DNA of 64,000 nucleotides. Origin: Dendrophyllia cribrosa (Eukaryota; Cnidaria; Anthozoa; Scleractinia; Dendrophylliidae). Made by a program: the position numbers and the translations under genes. The first letter of the stretch is position 1, and each line of letters begins with the position of its first letter. The stretch is from positions 9,039,328 through 9,103,327 of the forward strand of contig JAJLRJ010000007.1 of NCBI GenBank assembly GCA_024195265.1, in the 5' to 3' direction. This document shows positions 32,290 through 43,700 of the stretch, in pieces. The notes below the pieces were generated by a model. It was not told where the DNA came from. It saw only the letters and a list, made by a program, of their open reading frames with translations, and ran no database searches.

Positions 32290-32490
32290 TCAATTCTGGA
32301 TTGCTAGTCTCATCTCCCGTAGTGTAGTGCCGTACTTCTCTATGATAGCACCGTGGTGTTTGAAGAATTTAGTAAACGATTTACGAAGGAGCGTAGATTT
32401 GAACCCTTGGTGAAGGAGACGTGATGAAAGTCGGCGAAGTCTATGTATAAAATCCAACTTCGATGTGCAAATTCTAGCATATCTCACCAA
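32290..32490 (-). pseudogene. C-terminal scrap of a reverse-transcriptase-like protein
   Basis: A 66-codon minus-strand frame, beginning MVRYARIC and containing LLHQGF and LRKSFTKFFKHH, resembles the last residues of coral retroelement proteins I have seen. No catalytic motif is present, so the call is weak. Confidence 0.35.
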
Positions 32491-32568
32491 CTGAGATATA
32501 TATATATATAAGGTAGGTTGTAAAAATTGTCAACACATACACATATACATTTACTAAATATGGCCAAT

Positions 32569-32857
32569 TTATGCACTCTACAAAACAGAAGGTTAAAGGA
32601 CCTAGCTAAGTGCAAGCTTAAGAATAACGTCTGTCCTAAGTATATTGCTGACCTATTTCAGAGGTCTGAGACGAAATATGCCTTACGTAACAAATAATTC
32701 GTACTCTCTAGATTCAATACAGTTACATAATTTTATTGCAAGCACACCATAAGATATACTGGGCCTAAGATATGGAATGTACCCAGACATTTATTTAGAA
32801 GTTTATCAACATTGTCATATTTTAAGAAAAACATTCGTGTAAGCTTGACTTAGATAT
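32569..32857 (+). pseudogene. LINE protein C-terminal fragment
   Basis: The frame CTLQNRRLKDLAKCKLKN, CPKYIADLF, then after a stop RFNTVT, IRYTGPKIWN and SYFKKNIR has the typical C-terminal phrases of jockey/CR1-type LINE proteins. One stop and a frame change show it is dead. The LTR retrotransposon begins at its 3' end. Confidence 0.65.
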
Positions 32858-33001
32858 TGTAGCGTTCCGATTTGTGCCTAATTGATACCAAGACGCGTAA
32901 ATTTCCAGTCTGATAAAAACACTGTATTTTCTCGTTTTCATAACAACAACAACAACAACAACTGCGCATGCCCCAGAACACGACAGAACGCATACGCTAC
33001 A
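32858..33001 (-). repeat. 3' LTR
   Basis: 144 bp. Differs from the other LTR by two substitutions and by two extra AAC units in a short microsatellite. Confidence 0.95.
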
Positions 33002-33004
33002 CAG

Positions 33005-33014
33005 CTCCCTCCTT
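33005..33014 (-). other. polypurine tract
   Basis: AAGGAGGGAG on the minus strand directly before the 3' LTR, the expected primer for plus-strand DNA. Confidence 0.6.
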
Positions 33015-33280
33015 AAATTAGCACTGTCCTCAGTGCCTTGTGTCTACATGCCCTAACTGCAACTAAACAACGGTTGACCTACAAGTATTTCTCCAATGGC
33101 CTAAGAGCCGTGTATAGAGTCAAACAGTTACTTAGTGAAAACAACTACATAGAAATTTAAACAAATGTTTTTCTGTAGTCTTTTTCCTACTGAGCTCGAG
33201 AAAGGTTCAGTTCAAGTCTCATAAAAACTTAGCCCTATTAGAATACGACAGAATTACATTCTTGTTCTTTTAACATCAAC

Positions 33281-35015
33281 TTATTCAGTTCTTAACGTGG
33301 TGACCCATTCACCAAAACGTTCAGGGGCCTTCACTTTCCTTCTATGTTGGCCTCTCTGCGTTTCTTCCATCACCGTCTCTGGCAATTGGTCCTTTTCGAC
33401 GGTCATATCAGCTCTAACGTCCACACCCAATTCTGTGGTTCCACAATCTGTAACAACCTTGGCGTTCTGCAAACCATCCTCTTGCTTGGTTAGGCGATCA
33501 TCCCCTCTGCCTCCTACCTCATCCCCTGAAATGTTGCCGGAGTCGGTATTGGAATGGTTTATACTCGATTCTCCTTCAATAGGCGTGGTTACTCTTTCGT
33601 CAACAACCATCCGCTTTGGAGCTGCAACACCTTGCGAGACTCCGGGTTCAATCAGCGAAGAGGAAACCTGAGGAGATATCCAACTCTTTAGTGGCGGTCC
33701 CAGATAAGGTTTCAGCCGATCTGAATGTACTACCTTGGGCCTGGCTCTCTGTGTTCTTTGGATGCGATACACCACATCTGACAAAACAGCAGTTACTAGG
33801 TACGGTCCCTCCCAGGGGCAATCAAGTTTCGGGTTTCTTCCTTTCTTACGACGTATTTGATGCAACCACACGCTGTCACCCACTTGAAAGGGTTTTCCAG
33901 CCATCTTCTTGTCATAATTTCGCTTCTGGCGCACAGCAGCTTTCTTCAAGTTTTGACGTGCAAATTCATGGGCCATAGCCAACCTCCGCTTCAGGGCTTG
34001 TGCATGCGTAATCTGAGACTGGAGGTCGGGTATCAGGAGACAGCTCTGTTAAAACATCCAGGGGCACTTCGATTTCTCTACCTAGCATCAGTTCGTTGGG
34101 AGTCGAACCAGTAGATTCATGAACAGACGACCTGTAAGCCATCATACATGTCGGTAACTGAAGATCCCAATCTCCTTGGTTGTCATTTAACTTTCCTCTA
34201 AGCATCTCAATTAATGTGCGATTGTATCTCTCAACTTGCCCATCGGATTGTGGGTGTAGGGGTGTTGTTCGAGTCTTCTCAATGTTCAGCAATTTACAAG
34301 CTTCCGCCATCACCTTCGATTCGAAGTTTGTACCCTGATCACTATGGAGCTGCCTTGGCACGCCAAACCGGCAAATAAACTCAGAAACCAACTTTTCTGC
34401 GACAGTAGTGGCACTCTGGTTCGGGATGGCATAACTTTCTGTCCATTTGGTAAAGTAATCAGTCACAACCAGCACATAACTGTTTCCTCTGGTGGTTAAT
34501 GGCAAGGGACCGAGAATGTCCATCGCAATCCTCTCCAAGGGGGCACCCTCAACATATCGCTTCAAAGGAGCACGACGATTTCGTCCGCAAGTCTTCTTTG
34601 CACCGCAATCATGACATCTTGTTACCCATCTATAAGTCTGCGAAGTCAGGCCAGGCCAATAATAACGACGCCGTAAAGAACCAAGGGTTTTATTAACTCC
34701 TCTATGGCTGGCTGTCGTATGGTTGTGGTGGGCTTTGAGGGCGATCTCTCTCAAACTCTCCGGAAGTACAATTTGGTATGTTACTCTGTCACCACTTTCA
34801 CTCTCCCATTTACGACATAGTACTTCATCTCGAAAGGAAAGGCGATCCCACTGGGACCATAGCGCTTTTAACGTGGGACTTCTATCTGACACGTCATGCC
34901 ATTTTGGGCGTTCGTTTGAAGACTTCTTCAGCTGTATGAAAGTCTTCAAGACAGGATCTTCCGTTTGTTGTTGCTTTAAATACTCCGTTGTCCACATTGG
35001 CTCCAATTTCACCAC
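33281..35015 (-). pseudogene. integrase and C-terminal tail, frameshifted
   Basis: The zinc-binding HHCC set is visible (HHNHTTASH then CHDCGAKK). The catalytic triad is D in AMDILGPLP, D in HSDQGTNF and E in QVERYNRTL. Just before the chromodomain-like tail a one-base indel near 33990 changes frame; the tail (VGDSVWLHQ, PWEGPYLV, VVHSDRLKPY) continues in 33281-33982. A TAA also lies in frame near 35060. Confidence 0.85.
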
Positions 35016-35275
35016 ACCACATTTGTTCTCCGGGGACCTGCCTGTAATCCCATCATCTTCTTAAGTAACTTCATGTGCCGCTCTTGGTAGTTCATCCACT
35101 TCGGTCTGTGTTCCCACCTCACATCTGGGTAAAGGTTCCCTCTTTTTCCAAACCTGACACCATTTGCAGCAGTCCTCATATGGTCTGCGAGATAGGGAAA
35201 CAGCATTTGTGTGACGCTTGCCTTCTCGATAGTCGATCTTAAAGTTAAGGGTGCTTAAGAAAGAGATCCAGCGTG

Positions 35276-35608
35276 CTAACTGTCCCTCCGGGTCTTTCGT
35301 TTCGAGGATAGACCGGAGTGGGCGTGGTCTGTCCGAACTAGGAACTGGGATCCTTGGAGGTAATGTCGATGCAATTTGGTGAATTCAACAATGGCTAGCA
35401 GTTCCTTTCTTGTAGTACAGTAGTTCCTCTCAGATTTGGAGAGTGTCCTGCTCGAGTATGCTATCGGCTTTTCGACTCCATCTTGTACCTGGGAGAGTAC
35501 AGCCCCGATGCCATGATTGCTGGCGTCTGTGTCCAGAATAAATAATCCGTCTTGTTTCGGATAAGCTAAAACAGGAGAGGAGGTGAGTAGTTCCTTCAGC
35601 TGATCCAA
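35276..35608 (-). pseudogene. RNase H domain, frameshifted
   Basis: Same frame as the RT. LDTDASNHGIGAVLSQ, RTLSKSERNYCTTRKELLA and RTDHA are diagnostic. After RTDHA the frame is lost and ends at 35276; recognisable residues (DPEGQLARWISFLSTL) continue in another frame, which places an indel near 35330. Confidence 0.85.
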
Positions 35609-35629
35609 TGCGTGTTGGCATTCATCCGT

Positions 35630-36475
35630 TCACTCAAAGTCCTTAGTTGGTTCTGTGAGTTGGTACAGTGGCTTAGCTACACTTGCAAATCTTGGGACGA
35701 ACCGCCTGTAATATGTTGCTAAACCAAGGAAACTCTTGACTTCAGCTGAACTCTCGGGAACGGGCCACTTTGAAACGCGCTCAATCTTTGCTGGGTCAGT
35801 TGCTACTCCTTGTTCAGTCACAATGTGTCCTAAGTAAGAGATCTTCTGCTGGAAAAGATTACACTTGCTTGGCTTGAGTTTAAGACCTGCAGAAGCAAAC
35901 CGTATAAGCACCTTTTCTAACCGCTGGAGGTGTTCCTGGAAGGTTTCGGCGAAAACAATTACATCATCCAAGTAGCACAAACAAATCTTGAATTGAAGGC
36001 CCTTCAATACAAGTGTAATCAATCTTTCGAACGTTCTAGGTGAGTTCGTGAGCCCGAACGGCAGACAATTCCACTCAAATAACCCGCTACTAGTGACAAA
36101 TGCCGCTTTCTGCTTGGTTTTAGGGTCCATTCCCACTTGCCAATAGCCCGAGGCCATATCAAGGGTGGAAAACCACTTAGCACCAGACAAACAATCTAGA
36201 GAGTCATCTATTCGTGGTAAGGGAAACGCATCCTTAACAGTCCCAGAGTTCAACTGACGATAATCCACACAAAGTCTTTGACTCCCATCCTTTTTTGCGA
36301 CCAAAACCACTGGGGAAGCCCATGGACTGTTAGATTCTTGCACTTTTCCTTCCTTCAACAATTTATTAACCTGTCGGTCGATTTCTCTCTGTTTCCAAGG
36401 TGCTGTCCTACGAGGGCGCTGTCGTATCGGTGCGGCACTACCAGTGTTGATGTGATGTTCGATTTCGTTATTCAT
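35630..36475 (-). pseudogene. reverse transcriptase domain
   Basis: Contains SPWASPVVLVAKKDGS, RLCVDYRQLN, FSTLDMASGYWQV, FGLTNSPRTFERL and the catalytic YLDD (CYLDDVIVF), all in order. It is bounded upstream and downstream by in-frame TGA stops, so no full polyprotein can be made. Confidence 0.9.
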
Positions 36476-36484
36476 TCCAAGGTC

Positions 36485-37081
36485 TCAATCGTTCATTGAA
36501 AACACTTGCTGGTACCTTTTCAAAAGGTTAACTACTTGTTGTCTCTCCTCCTCGTTCAGATTTGCTGCGCTTCTTTCAGCAAGTCCTTTCAATGATTCAG
36601 GCAGTTCGTTGTCATCCATTTCTAACCCTTGGCCTTGAGTTTGTTGGGGCTCCATATTCGATCCATTCACATCCTCTGGCAAGTCTATTTCACTAACACT
36701 AAGTACTGGCTTGGCTAGTGCTACCACTGTATTAGATTGGAGGATCTGTGGCTCATCCGACAGATTCAAGATTCGCGCTGGCACAGTTGAAGCATCTCCG
36801 ACATTTACTAATGTTCTTGCAATGAATAGTTCCTTTTCTTGTAAATGCGAGTTATTGCAAGGTTCCAAAATACGTAAACCGTGGTCTGTAGTTAACAGCG
36901 TAGGTACTACTCTTCGTTTCTTGATAGTCACTGGAATGACAACTTCAGAGTTTGCGTCCACGATAACAGATCGGCGAACCATACATCGAGAACTAAGCAA
37001 CTGATTCTGTGAGTCGTGACAGTCGATTACTTCTCCATTTACAGTGACAGTTCCTTGAACAATGTCTAGGGTGGCTCCGAC
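36485..37081 (-). pseudogene. pol linker between protease and RT
   Basis: Same frame as the protease; open from 37081 to a TGA at 36485. No catalytic motif. LLKRYQQVF near its end is the usual lead-in to a gypsy RT. Confidence 0.65.
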
Positions 37082-37425
37082 TTAAGATAGTAAGTCCATT
37101 CCAAGTATTACATCTTCTTCAATATCAGCCACTACAAGACTGGTCATAATTTCTTGACTGCCTAGTCTTAACATGGTGTCTCCTGTACCATAAGTCTTGC
37201 TGCTACTACCATCTGCTAGGAAGATGTCAGTGTTCTCATTTCTGAGAGGAAACGTTTGGCTTTGTGGGAGCCTTTCATATACTTTATTAGACAAGAATGT
37301 CTTTACTGCTCCAGTGTCAATCAAACAGCTAACACTTCGATCCTCAATAAATCCTTTGACGTATAAACCACGAGAAATTTCCGAAGAAACCGTTATGCCA
37401 TGAGGTGGTTGCCCTTTTGAATCAT
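37082..37425 (-). pseudogene. retroviral-type aspartic protease region
   Basis: In the -1 frame relative to gag, with LIDTGAVKTFLS (active-site DTG) and later VILGMDLLS. The frame is open from the gag stop down to a TAA at 37082-37084, after which the same frame continues with clear pol sequence. The stop is a disabling mutation. Confidence 0.8.
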
Positions 37426-38523
37426 CTAGACGTTCCCCCGGGCTGCAGGGAACGTCTGCCTCTCGTTTCCCGGCAACGTACTTACTTCAGGCTCTAACCT
37501 TCTAGGAAATTGACAATCTCTTTGGAAGTGCCCTTTTCCTTGGCAATTCCAGCACTCCAGGTTTTGTCGTGGTGAGAACCTGTTGCGTTTTGGGTACGGT
37601 GTGGATTGGGTCTGCCCTCCAACAGTCATACATTTTTGTACTTGATCTGCAAGATTGTGTAAAGCTTCCTTTTGGGCAAGGTGCTCCTGCTGTTGAGTTT
37701 TAATTAACTTTGTCAACTCTCCTACCTGATGTGCAAGTTCATTTGTCTCCTTGTAGAAATTTTCCACTGATCTAATTCTTGGTTTTGTTGTAAGCCCAGT
37801 ATCGACAACACGAAAGGCTTCTAATTCACATGCGGTTAGTAAGGCTTCGTCTAATGTCCGTGGTTTGTCTCGCCGAAGTCGCATTCGGTCGTCGACGTCA
37901 CGTATGGCATCAATAAAATGCTGTACGGCAAACCGCTCCTGAGTTGTAGGAACCAAATCTTGATATGCCAAACTTGACATAGTTCTGATATCAGCAGCAA
38001 GAGCTTTAAGGGACTCGCCTTCCTGTTGTCGGCGATTATGGAGTCTGGCTTGGAAAAGTTTAGTTTGTTTTTCCACACCAAAGCGTAGTTCCAGCCGTGC
38101 TACTAACTTCGAGTAATCATTGCAATCGAAGTCGGACATCCCATGTAATATTTTTTGTGCTTCTCCACGAAGGGCTGCAGACAAAAAGGCGGCTGACTCT
38201 TCCGATTTCCAACCGTTAATAACTGCACATCGATCAAAATGTCGCAAGTAATCTCGTAAACAGGTACGTCCATCGTAGTCATCGGGGAGTTTAATCGGTT
38301 TTATGAAACGGCGACTAAAACTTGTGTTAGGCATCGATTGTGAGTTGTCACCACGAGCAGTGTTCCAAAGGTCGTTCACGGAGGAAAAAATACTTGCATT
38401 TATCATTGTGTTCTCTTCTTTTTCGCTACGGAACGGATTTCCCGGCTTGAAAGGGTTTGTAGGTGGTGTTTTAGGCGCAGGAGTGGAACAACTTGAAAAC
38501 AACCCAGAATCGAAGGAATCCAT
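37426..38523 (-). CDS. gag: retrotransposon Gag, 365 residues
   Basis: The frame is open further upstream, into the LTR. I place the start at the ATG opening MDSFDSGLFSSC, outside the LTR. The middle part resembles a retrotransposon gag capsid domain (LRDYLRHFDRCA, AAFLSAALRGEAQKILHG, LRRDKPRTLDEAL). A CCHC zinc knuckle, CWNCQGKGHFQRDC, lies near residues 325-338. It is intact and ends in TAG where the protease frame overlaps in the -1 frame; a GGGGG run sits just before the stop. Confidence 0.85.
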   Translation of the reverse strand: MDSFDSGLFSSCSTPAPKTPPTNPFKPGNPFRSEKEENTMINASIFSSVNDLWNTARGDNSQSMPNTSFSRRFIKPIKLPDDYDGRTCLRDYLRHFDRCAVINGWKSEESAAFLSAALRGEAQKILHGMSDFDCNDYSKLVARLELRFGVEKQTKLFQARLHNRRQQEGESLKALAADIRTMSSLAYQDLVPTTQERFAVQHFIDAIRDVDDRMRLRRDKPRTLDEALLTACELEAFRVVDTGLTTKPRIRSVENFYKETNELAHQVGELTKLIKTQQQEHLAQKEALHNLADQVQKCMTVGGQTQSTPYPKRNRFSPRQNLECWNCQGKGHFQRDCQFPRRLEPEVSTLPGNERQTFPAARGNV

Positions 38524-38630
38524 TGCGACCACGTGTGTCAACACGCCAAACCAAACTAACCAAATTGTGACTCCAATTAAAGACATAAACAACAAACGTA
38601 ATTTCTTACGAAAGGGTTCTGCAGAGTACA

Positions 38631-38642
38631 CCGCTGCCACCA
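38631..38642 (-). other. primer binding site
   Basis: TGGTGGCAGCGG lies two bases inside the 5' LTR, starting with TGG as expected for pairing with a tRNA 3' CCA end. The tRNA is not identified. Confidence 0.6.
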
Positions 38643-38644
38643 GT

Positions 38645-38782
38645 TGTAGCGTTCCGATTTGTGCCTTACTGATACCAAGACGCGTAAATTTCCAGTCTGA
38701 TAAAAACACTGTATTTTCTCGTTTTCATAACAACAACAACAACTGCGCATGCCCCAGAACACGACAGAACGCATACGCTACA
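38645..38782 (-). repeat. 5' LTR
   Basis: 138 bp, 5' because gag and pol read leftwards. The close match to the 3' LTR implies a fairly recent insertion. Confidence 0.95.
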
Positions 38783-38786
38783 ATAT

Positions 38787-39322
38787 TTTAGCCACTGACG
38801 ACTGCTGAGACACTTGTATTTTGGGTAGTTCTTGATGTTAGTTTTGTATTTTATCTTGTATAATAATATTGTAAATGTTTTAAACAATTTTAACCAATTT
38901 CAGCATTCATTAGAATAGTTAGATTGTTATGTTTGTGTCCACATTTAGCGGTTTTATTACTGTATTTCAGTATAGACAAATGAAAAAGTTTTTCATTTAT
39001 TCATTCACATTTAAATACTCTATATGAATAATGTTTAATTTGCAAGCTTTGTTTATGCAAACAACCTTAAAGTCGAATTCGACAATATGTGAACAGCAGC
39101 TTGGCAGAGAGACTTTTAACTTTAATAAAGCTGATATACGCAGTTGACATACTGTAATAATAATAATTCTAATAATTCAGATTGCTGTTACTTTTTTGTT
39201 TCTTACAGTTGCCCTTCTCCTCAATGCTAGACAAAAGTTTATTTTGACAAAGAATGAAAACAAAACAAAACTATGGACTTTACATTGTGAATCTTCGATT
39301 GTGGAGTTGTTACACTGCTCAC
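38787..39322. other. gene-free stretch
   Basis: AT-rich; probably includes the 3' untranslated tail of the LINE fragment split by the LTR element. Nothing else seen. Confidence 0.4.
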
Positions 39323-39471
39323 TATAGGTGGTTTTCATGTTACGTCATCGCCGCCATGCTGGTGGACATAAACAATAGTTCTCTCATTAGCTCCTTTTGT
39401 TCGTCCACCAGCATTTGTTCGTTTCACTATTGTTATCTATGTCTCTAGAGATTGGTTGCAAACCACCTATA
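39323..39471. mobile_element. 149-bp MITE, TATAGGTGGTTTT ends
   Basis: TATAGGTGGTTTTCATG and CAAACCACCTATA are inverted; GGTGGACATAAACAATAG and its complement lie inside. Confidence 0.75.
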
Positions 39472-39763
39472 CTTCGAATTCTTAATTTTTTTTTATTTAA
39501 AGCCCAGTTTCACTACTCGCGTAGAGTTCTTGTTCTTTGATAACATACATCAACATAACTTTGGTCGCACATAGTTTCAGCAGTACTCACAATAACAGCA
39601 TCAGAATCGAAATGTATTTTTCTTTATTTATTTTTCTCAAATGAACTTATCATCCCTATCAGCTTAAAAATGCAGACAAACATTGCAACCCATTCTTTAT
39701 TACCATAAATAAGCATGAGGCAGGTTCAGTAATTATTTTTAACTTTTACTAGCTTATTCTTAA

Positions 39764-40155
39764 AGTGCCTATAACCCTTAAATGCATATTTACAGAATCA
39801 ACTGTACGCACATTGAATAGTTCAATGGTGAAATATTTCTTGTTTTGAACGTCGCGTTATTGAGTTATGGTGAATTTTGAATTTACAAAATGCTAATTAG
39901 ATAAAGTCAACCCGGGAATCATTTATTATACAACTACTTGTTCTCACCTCCAAGTAATATTTTTTTACGAATCAATTGACTATCCACAGTTTATTTTTTG
40001 CTGTAAACTGTGCATTGCAAGTCCCGGGTTGACGTCATCAAATAAGCATTTTGTAAATTCAAATCTCTATAACTCAATAACATGACATTCAAAGAGAGTT
40101 GATCATGAGTTGTAGAGTTGATTCTGAAAAAATGTATTTAAGGGTTATAAGCACT
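39764..40155. mobile_element. 392-bp palindromic MITE, TTAA target, AGTGC ends
   Basis: AGTGCCTATAACCCTTAAAT and its inverted partner lie inside TTAA duplications (39760-39763 and 40156-40159). The arms extend about 150 bp, with TTACAAAATGCT and TATTGAGTTAT. The AGTGC end is shared with the large transposon at 53426-59046. Confidence 0.8.
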
Positions 40156-40179
40156 TTAAAACAGGAGCACTCGACGAAT

Positions 40180-40455
40180 ATCGTTTCAATGGAAAGCTGT
40201 TCGGAAAGCTGGAAAGCAATGGAAAGCTTTTTGTTGTTTATTCATCTTAAAAACTCGAAATAAAGCTCAAAGCTGGAAATTAAGCAATGGAAAGCTGGAA
40301 AGCAATGGAACGCAATGGAAAGCTGTTCGTTGTTTAGTCATCTTAAAAACTCGAAATAAAGCTCAAAGCTGGAAAGCAATGGAAAGCTGGAAAGCGGAAA
40401 TCTGGAAAGCAATGGAAAGCTGTTCGTTGTTTAGTCATCTTAAAAACTTAAAATA
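40180..40455 (+). repeat. GGAAAGCAAT-rich tandem repeat
   Basis: About three units of roughly 95-100 bp combine GCTGGAAAGCAATGGAAAGC with TCATCTTAAAAACTCGAAAT. The short GGAAAGC phrase is itself repeated within units. Confidence 0.8.
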
Positions 40456-40736
40456 AATATTACTGAAAACTAGAGTTTTCTTTAGTAAAATGGCGCCTCA
40501 AACTTTCGTAACATCGGAAATTTAACACTTTTTGCTTTCGGAGGGACTAAAGCTGTCGTTTTAGGTATACGAAATAAGGTCAGTTAGGATTATGGGTACG
40601 AAATAAGGTCAGTTAGGATTATGGGTACGAAATAAGGTCAGTTAGGATTATGGGTACGAAATAAGGTCAGTTAGGATTATGGGTACGAAGTAAGGTCAGC
40701 TAGGATTATGGGTACGAAGTAAGGTCAGCTAGGATT

Positions 40737-43700
40737 ATGGGTACGAATCCTGACGTAGAAAGCTTCACATGGCGAAATAAGTCTTTCAAAATACAATGTC
40801 GTTTAGACTACTTCTTGATTTCTAAAGAGTTGCGTGATCTGGTAACATCCTGTAAAATTACACACGCTCCCCAAACAGATCACTCCGCAGTTTCAATAGC
40901 TTTCAAATCTGAAACAATGGATCAAAAAAAAGGTCCTGGTTTTTGGAAATTTAATAATTCACTTCTCAAAGATGAAAAATACACTAGCAAGCTTCGAGAA
41001 AACATTATCCAATATAAAGAAAAATACAAAGATGTTGACGATCTAGGATTACGTTGGGACCTAATTAAAATGGAGATAAGAGGTTACACAATCATGTACT
41101 CCAAAACGAAAGCCAAGATAGTTAAAAACGAAGAAATAGACCTTCAAAACAAAGCTAATGAACTAAAGTTAAAAGCCGAACAGAACCCCGGCGATAAGAA
41201 GATTATTAATGAGCTATATGCTGTAAATTCAAGCCTTGAAAAACTGTTGAGGCATAAAACGAGAGGAGCAATTCTCAGGAGTAAATCAAGATGGTATGAA
41301 CAAGGCGAACGCAACACAAGATACTTTTTTAACCTAGAGAAACGAAATTATTGCAAAAAGACGATAACAAAGTTAAAACGTAGCAACAACACCTATACCC
41401 ACAATCAATTTGAAATCTTGAAAGAGGAAAAAGATTTTTACGAAACACTTTATACCTCAAAAAACATAGATAACGAAATTTTTTCAACCTCTACATTCTT
41501 TAATTTAGAAAATATAACACCTTTATCTGAAGAGGAAAAGTTGTCTTGTGAAGGTGTGGTAAGAGAAAATGAATGTTACATTGCTCTTAAAGATTTCAAA
41601 AATGATAAGACACCAGGTACCGATGGCTTGTCAGCTGAATTTTATAAGTTCTTTTGGCCAGAGTTGTGCACTGAAATGATTGCCAGTTTCAATTATGCAT
41701 TTCAAACAGGAGCTCTATCAATTAGTCAAAAGAGAGGAATAATATCACTTATCCCCAAAAAAAATAAAGATAAAGCAATTCTTGAAAATTTAAGGCCCAT
41801 TTCGCTGCTAAATGTAGACTATAAGATTCTTACTAAAACAATCGCTAAAAGATTAGAAAAATTACTCCCAAAAATTATTAACCCAGATCAAACAGGATAC
41901 GTCAAAGGTCGTTTTATTGGTGAGAATATTAGATTGATTGAAGACGTCATGTTTCACACAAAACAAATCAATAGTCCCGGAATAGCGCTATTTATTGACT
42001 TTAAAAAAGCTTTCGACTCTATAGAATGGAACTACTTAAACGCCGCCCTCAGAGTGTTCAACTTTGGTCCAAATTTCTTAAATTGGATAGAAGTGCTTTA
42101 TCGTGAAGCCTCCAGCTGCGTAATAAATAACGGTCACACGTCGCCGTTTTTCCGTTTACAACGTGGAGTAAGGCAAGGTTGCCCTCTGTCAGGACTTTTG
42201 TTTGTAATCGGAATTGAACTTCTAGCAAGAGCTCTAAAAAACGACAATTCTATTAAAGGAATTAAAGTTGGTCTTAAAGAGATAAAATGTACACAATACG
42301 CCGATGACACCACCGTCTTCGTAAGGGACCAAAACTCAATAAGCAAGCTGTTAAAACTTCTCGATGACTTTAAATTAGTCTCAGGGCTGGAAATTAACAC
42401 CAGTAAAACTGAAGCAATGTGGCTAGGAAGCTGGAGAGATAAAAAGGAAACCCCGTTTAATTTTAAGTGGCCGAAAGAACCTATCTGCGCCCTTGGTGTA
42501 CACTTCTCATATGACATTGAAAATGCTAATAAACTAAATTTTAAGGAGAAAATCCTTAGCCTAGAAAAAACGTTAAACTGCTGGAAAAGAAGAAAACTCA
42601 CTTTACTTGGAAGGATAAATATTGTTAAAACTTTGGGTTTATCGAAATTAATATATAACACCTCTGTTCTTACGATACCTGAACATTTTGTTAAAGAAAT
42701 TAATAAGTTGACTTTTAATTTTATTTGGGAAGATAAACGAGCAAAGATAAAAAAAACAACGATTATCAAAGAGAGACAGCAAGGTGGGCTTAAAATGATT
42801 GACTTCGAAATTATGGAAAAAGCGCTCAAGTTGTCTTGGATTGAGCGGTTAAAGACGCATAATGAAGCTTCATGGAAAATGATCCCAGAATTTTGTACAA
42901 GGCAATATGGTGGAATATCTTTTTTAACTGACTGTCATTTCGATTTCAAGTCACTTCAATTGGACAACCTTCCAGAGTTCTACGCTACCATTCTCAAGTA
43001 CTGGCAAGATTTTAATGAACCAACGATACTAAATGAACATATTTCAAAAGACGCGGAAATAATCTGGAACAATAAAAATATAAAAATTGATGGGAAACCC
43101 ATTTTCTACAACTCGTGGTTCAAAAAAGGTATTATTCATATCAACGATCTATTAAATGAAAATCACAATTTCCTTTCTTTGGTTGAACTAAACGAAAAAT
43201 TTAATTTAACCACACCTTTTACTACGTATTATGGCGTAATCAAAGCCATCCACTCAAAACGGAAAATAATAACAAACATTTCATTATGCAATGCAGATGC
43301 CGCAGTGACTTTAAGCCCCATCCAAACCACACTTACCACCCGCGCTGCTTACTCTTTTTTTCTTAATAAGATAACTGTGCCTCCAACTTGTGAGAACAGG
43401 ATTTTAAATTGTGGATTTACTAAGGACAACATTCATAAAGTATACTTGCTTCCATTCACAGTTACTAAACAGACAAAGTTAATTGCTTTCCAATATAAAA
43501 TAATTCATAACGTCCTTCCAAACCAAATTAATCTGTTTCACGCCGGAAAAGCTGATAACGACACCTGCCCGCTTTGCAACTGTGAAAAACAAACAACCAC
43601 TCACATGTTATCCAATTGCATCAAATCCAACACATTTTGGGATTCTTTTGTTAAATGGTGGTACCAGAAATTTAACCAAAATGTAAATTTAAATGAATAT

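Larger units (their letters stand above)
32858..38782 (-). mobile_element. Ty3/gypsy-type LTR retrotransposon, complete but inactivated
   Basis: Two LTRs (138 and 144 bp, TGTAGCG...CGCTACA) bound 5.6 kb of gag-pol read on the minus strand. The order protease, RT, RNase H, integrase identifies the gypsy superfamily. ATAT flanks both ends (32854-32857 and 38783-38786), the target duplication. pol carries at least four stops and two frame changes. Confidence 0.95.

Noticed and set aside
33297..38791. Plus-strand frames of 60-160 codons in the LTR retrotransposon
   Set aside because: Antisense to gag and pol, whose domains are unambiguous on the minus strand.
42134..42829. 231-codon minus-strand frame
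   Set aside because: Antisense shadow of the LINE reverse-transcriptase frame, which has clear catalytic motifs on the plus strand.
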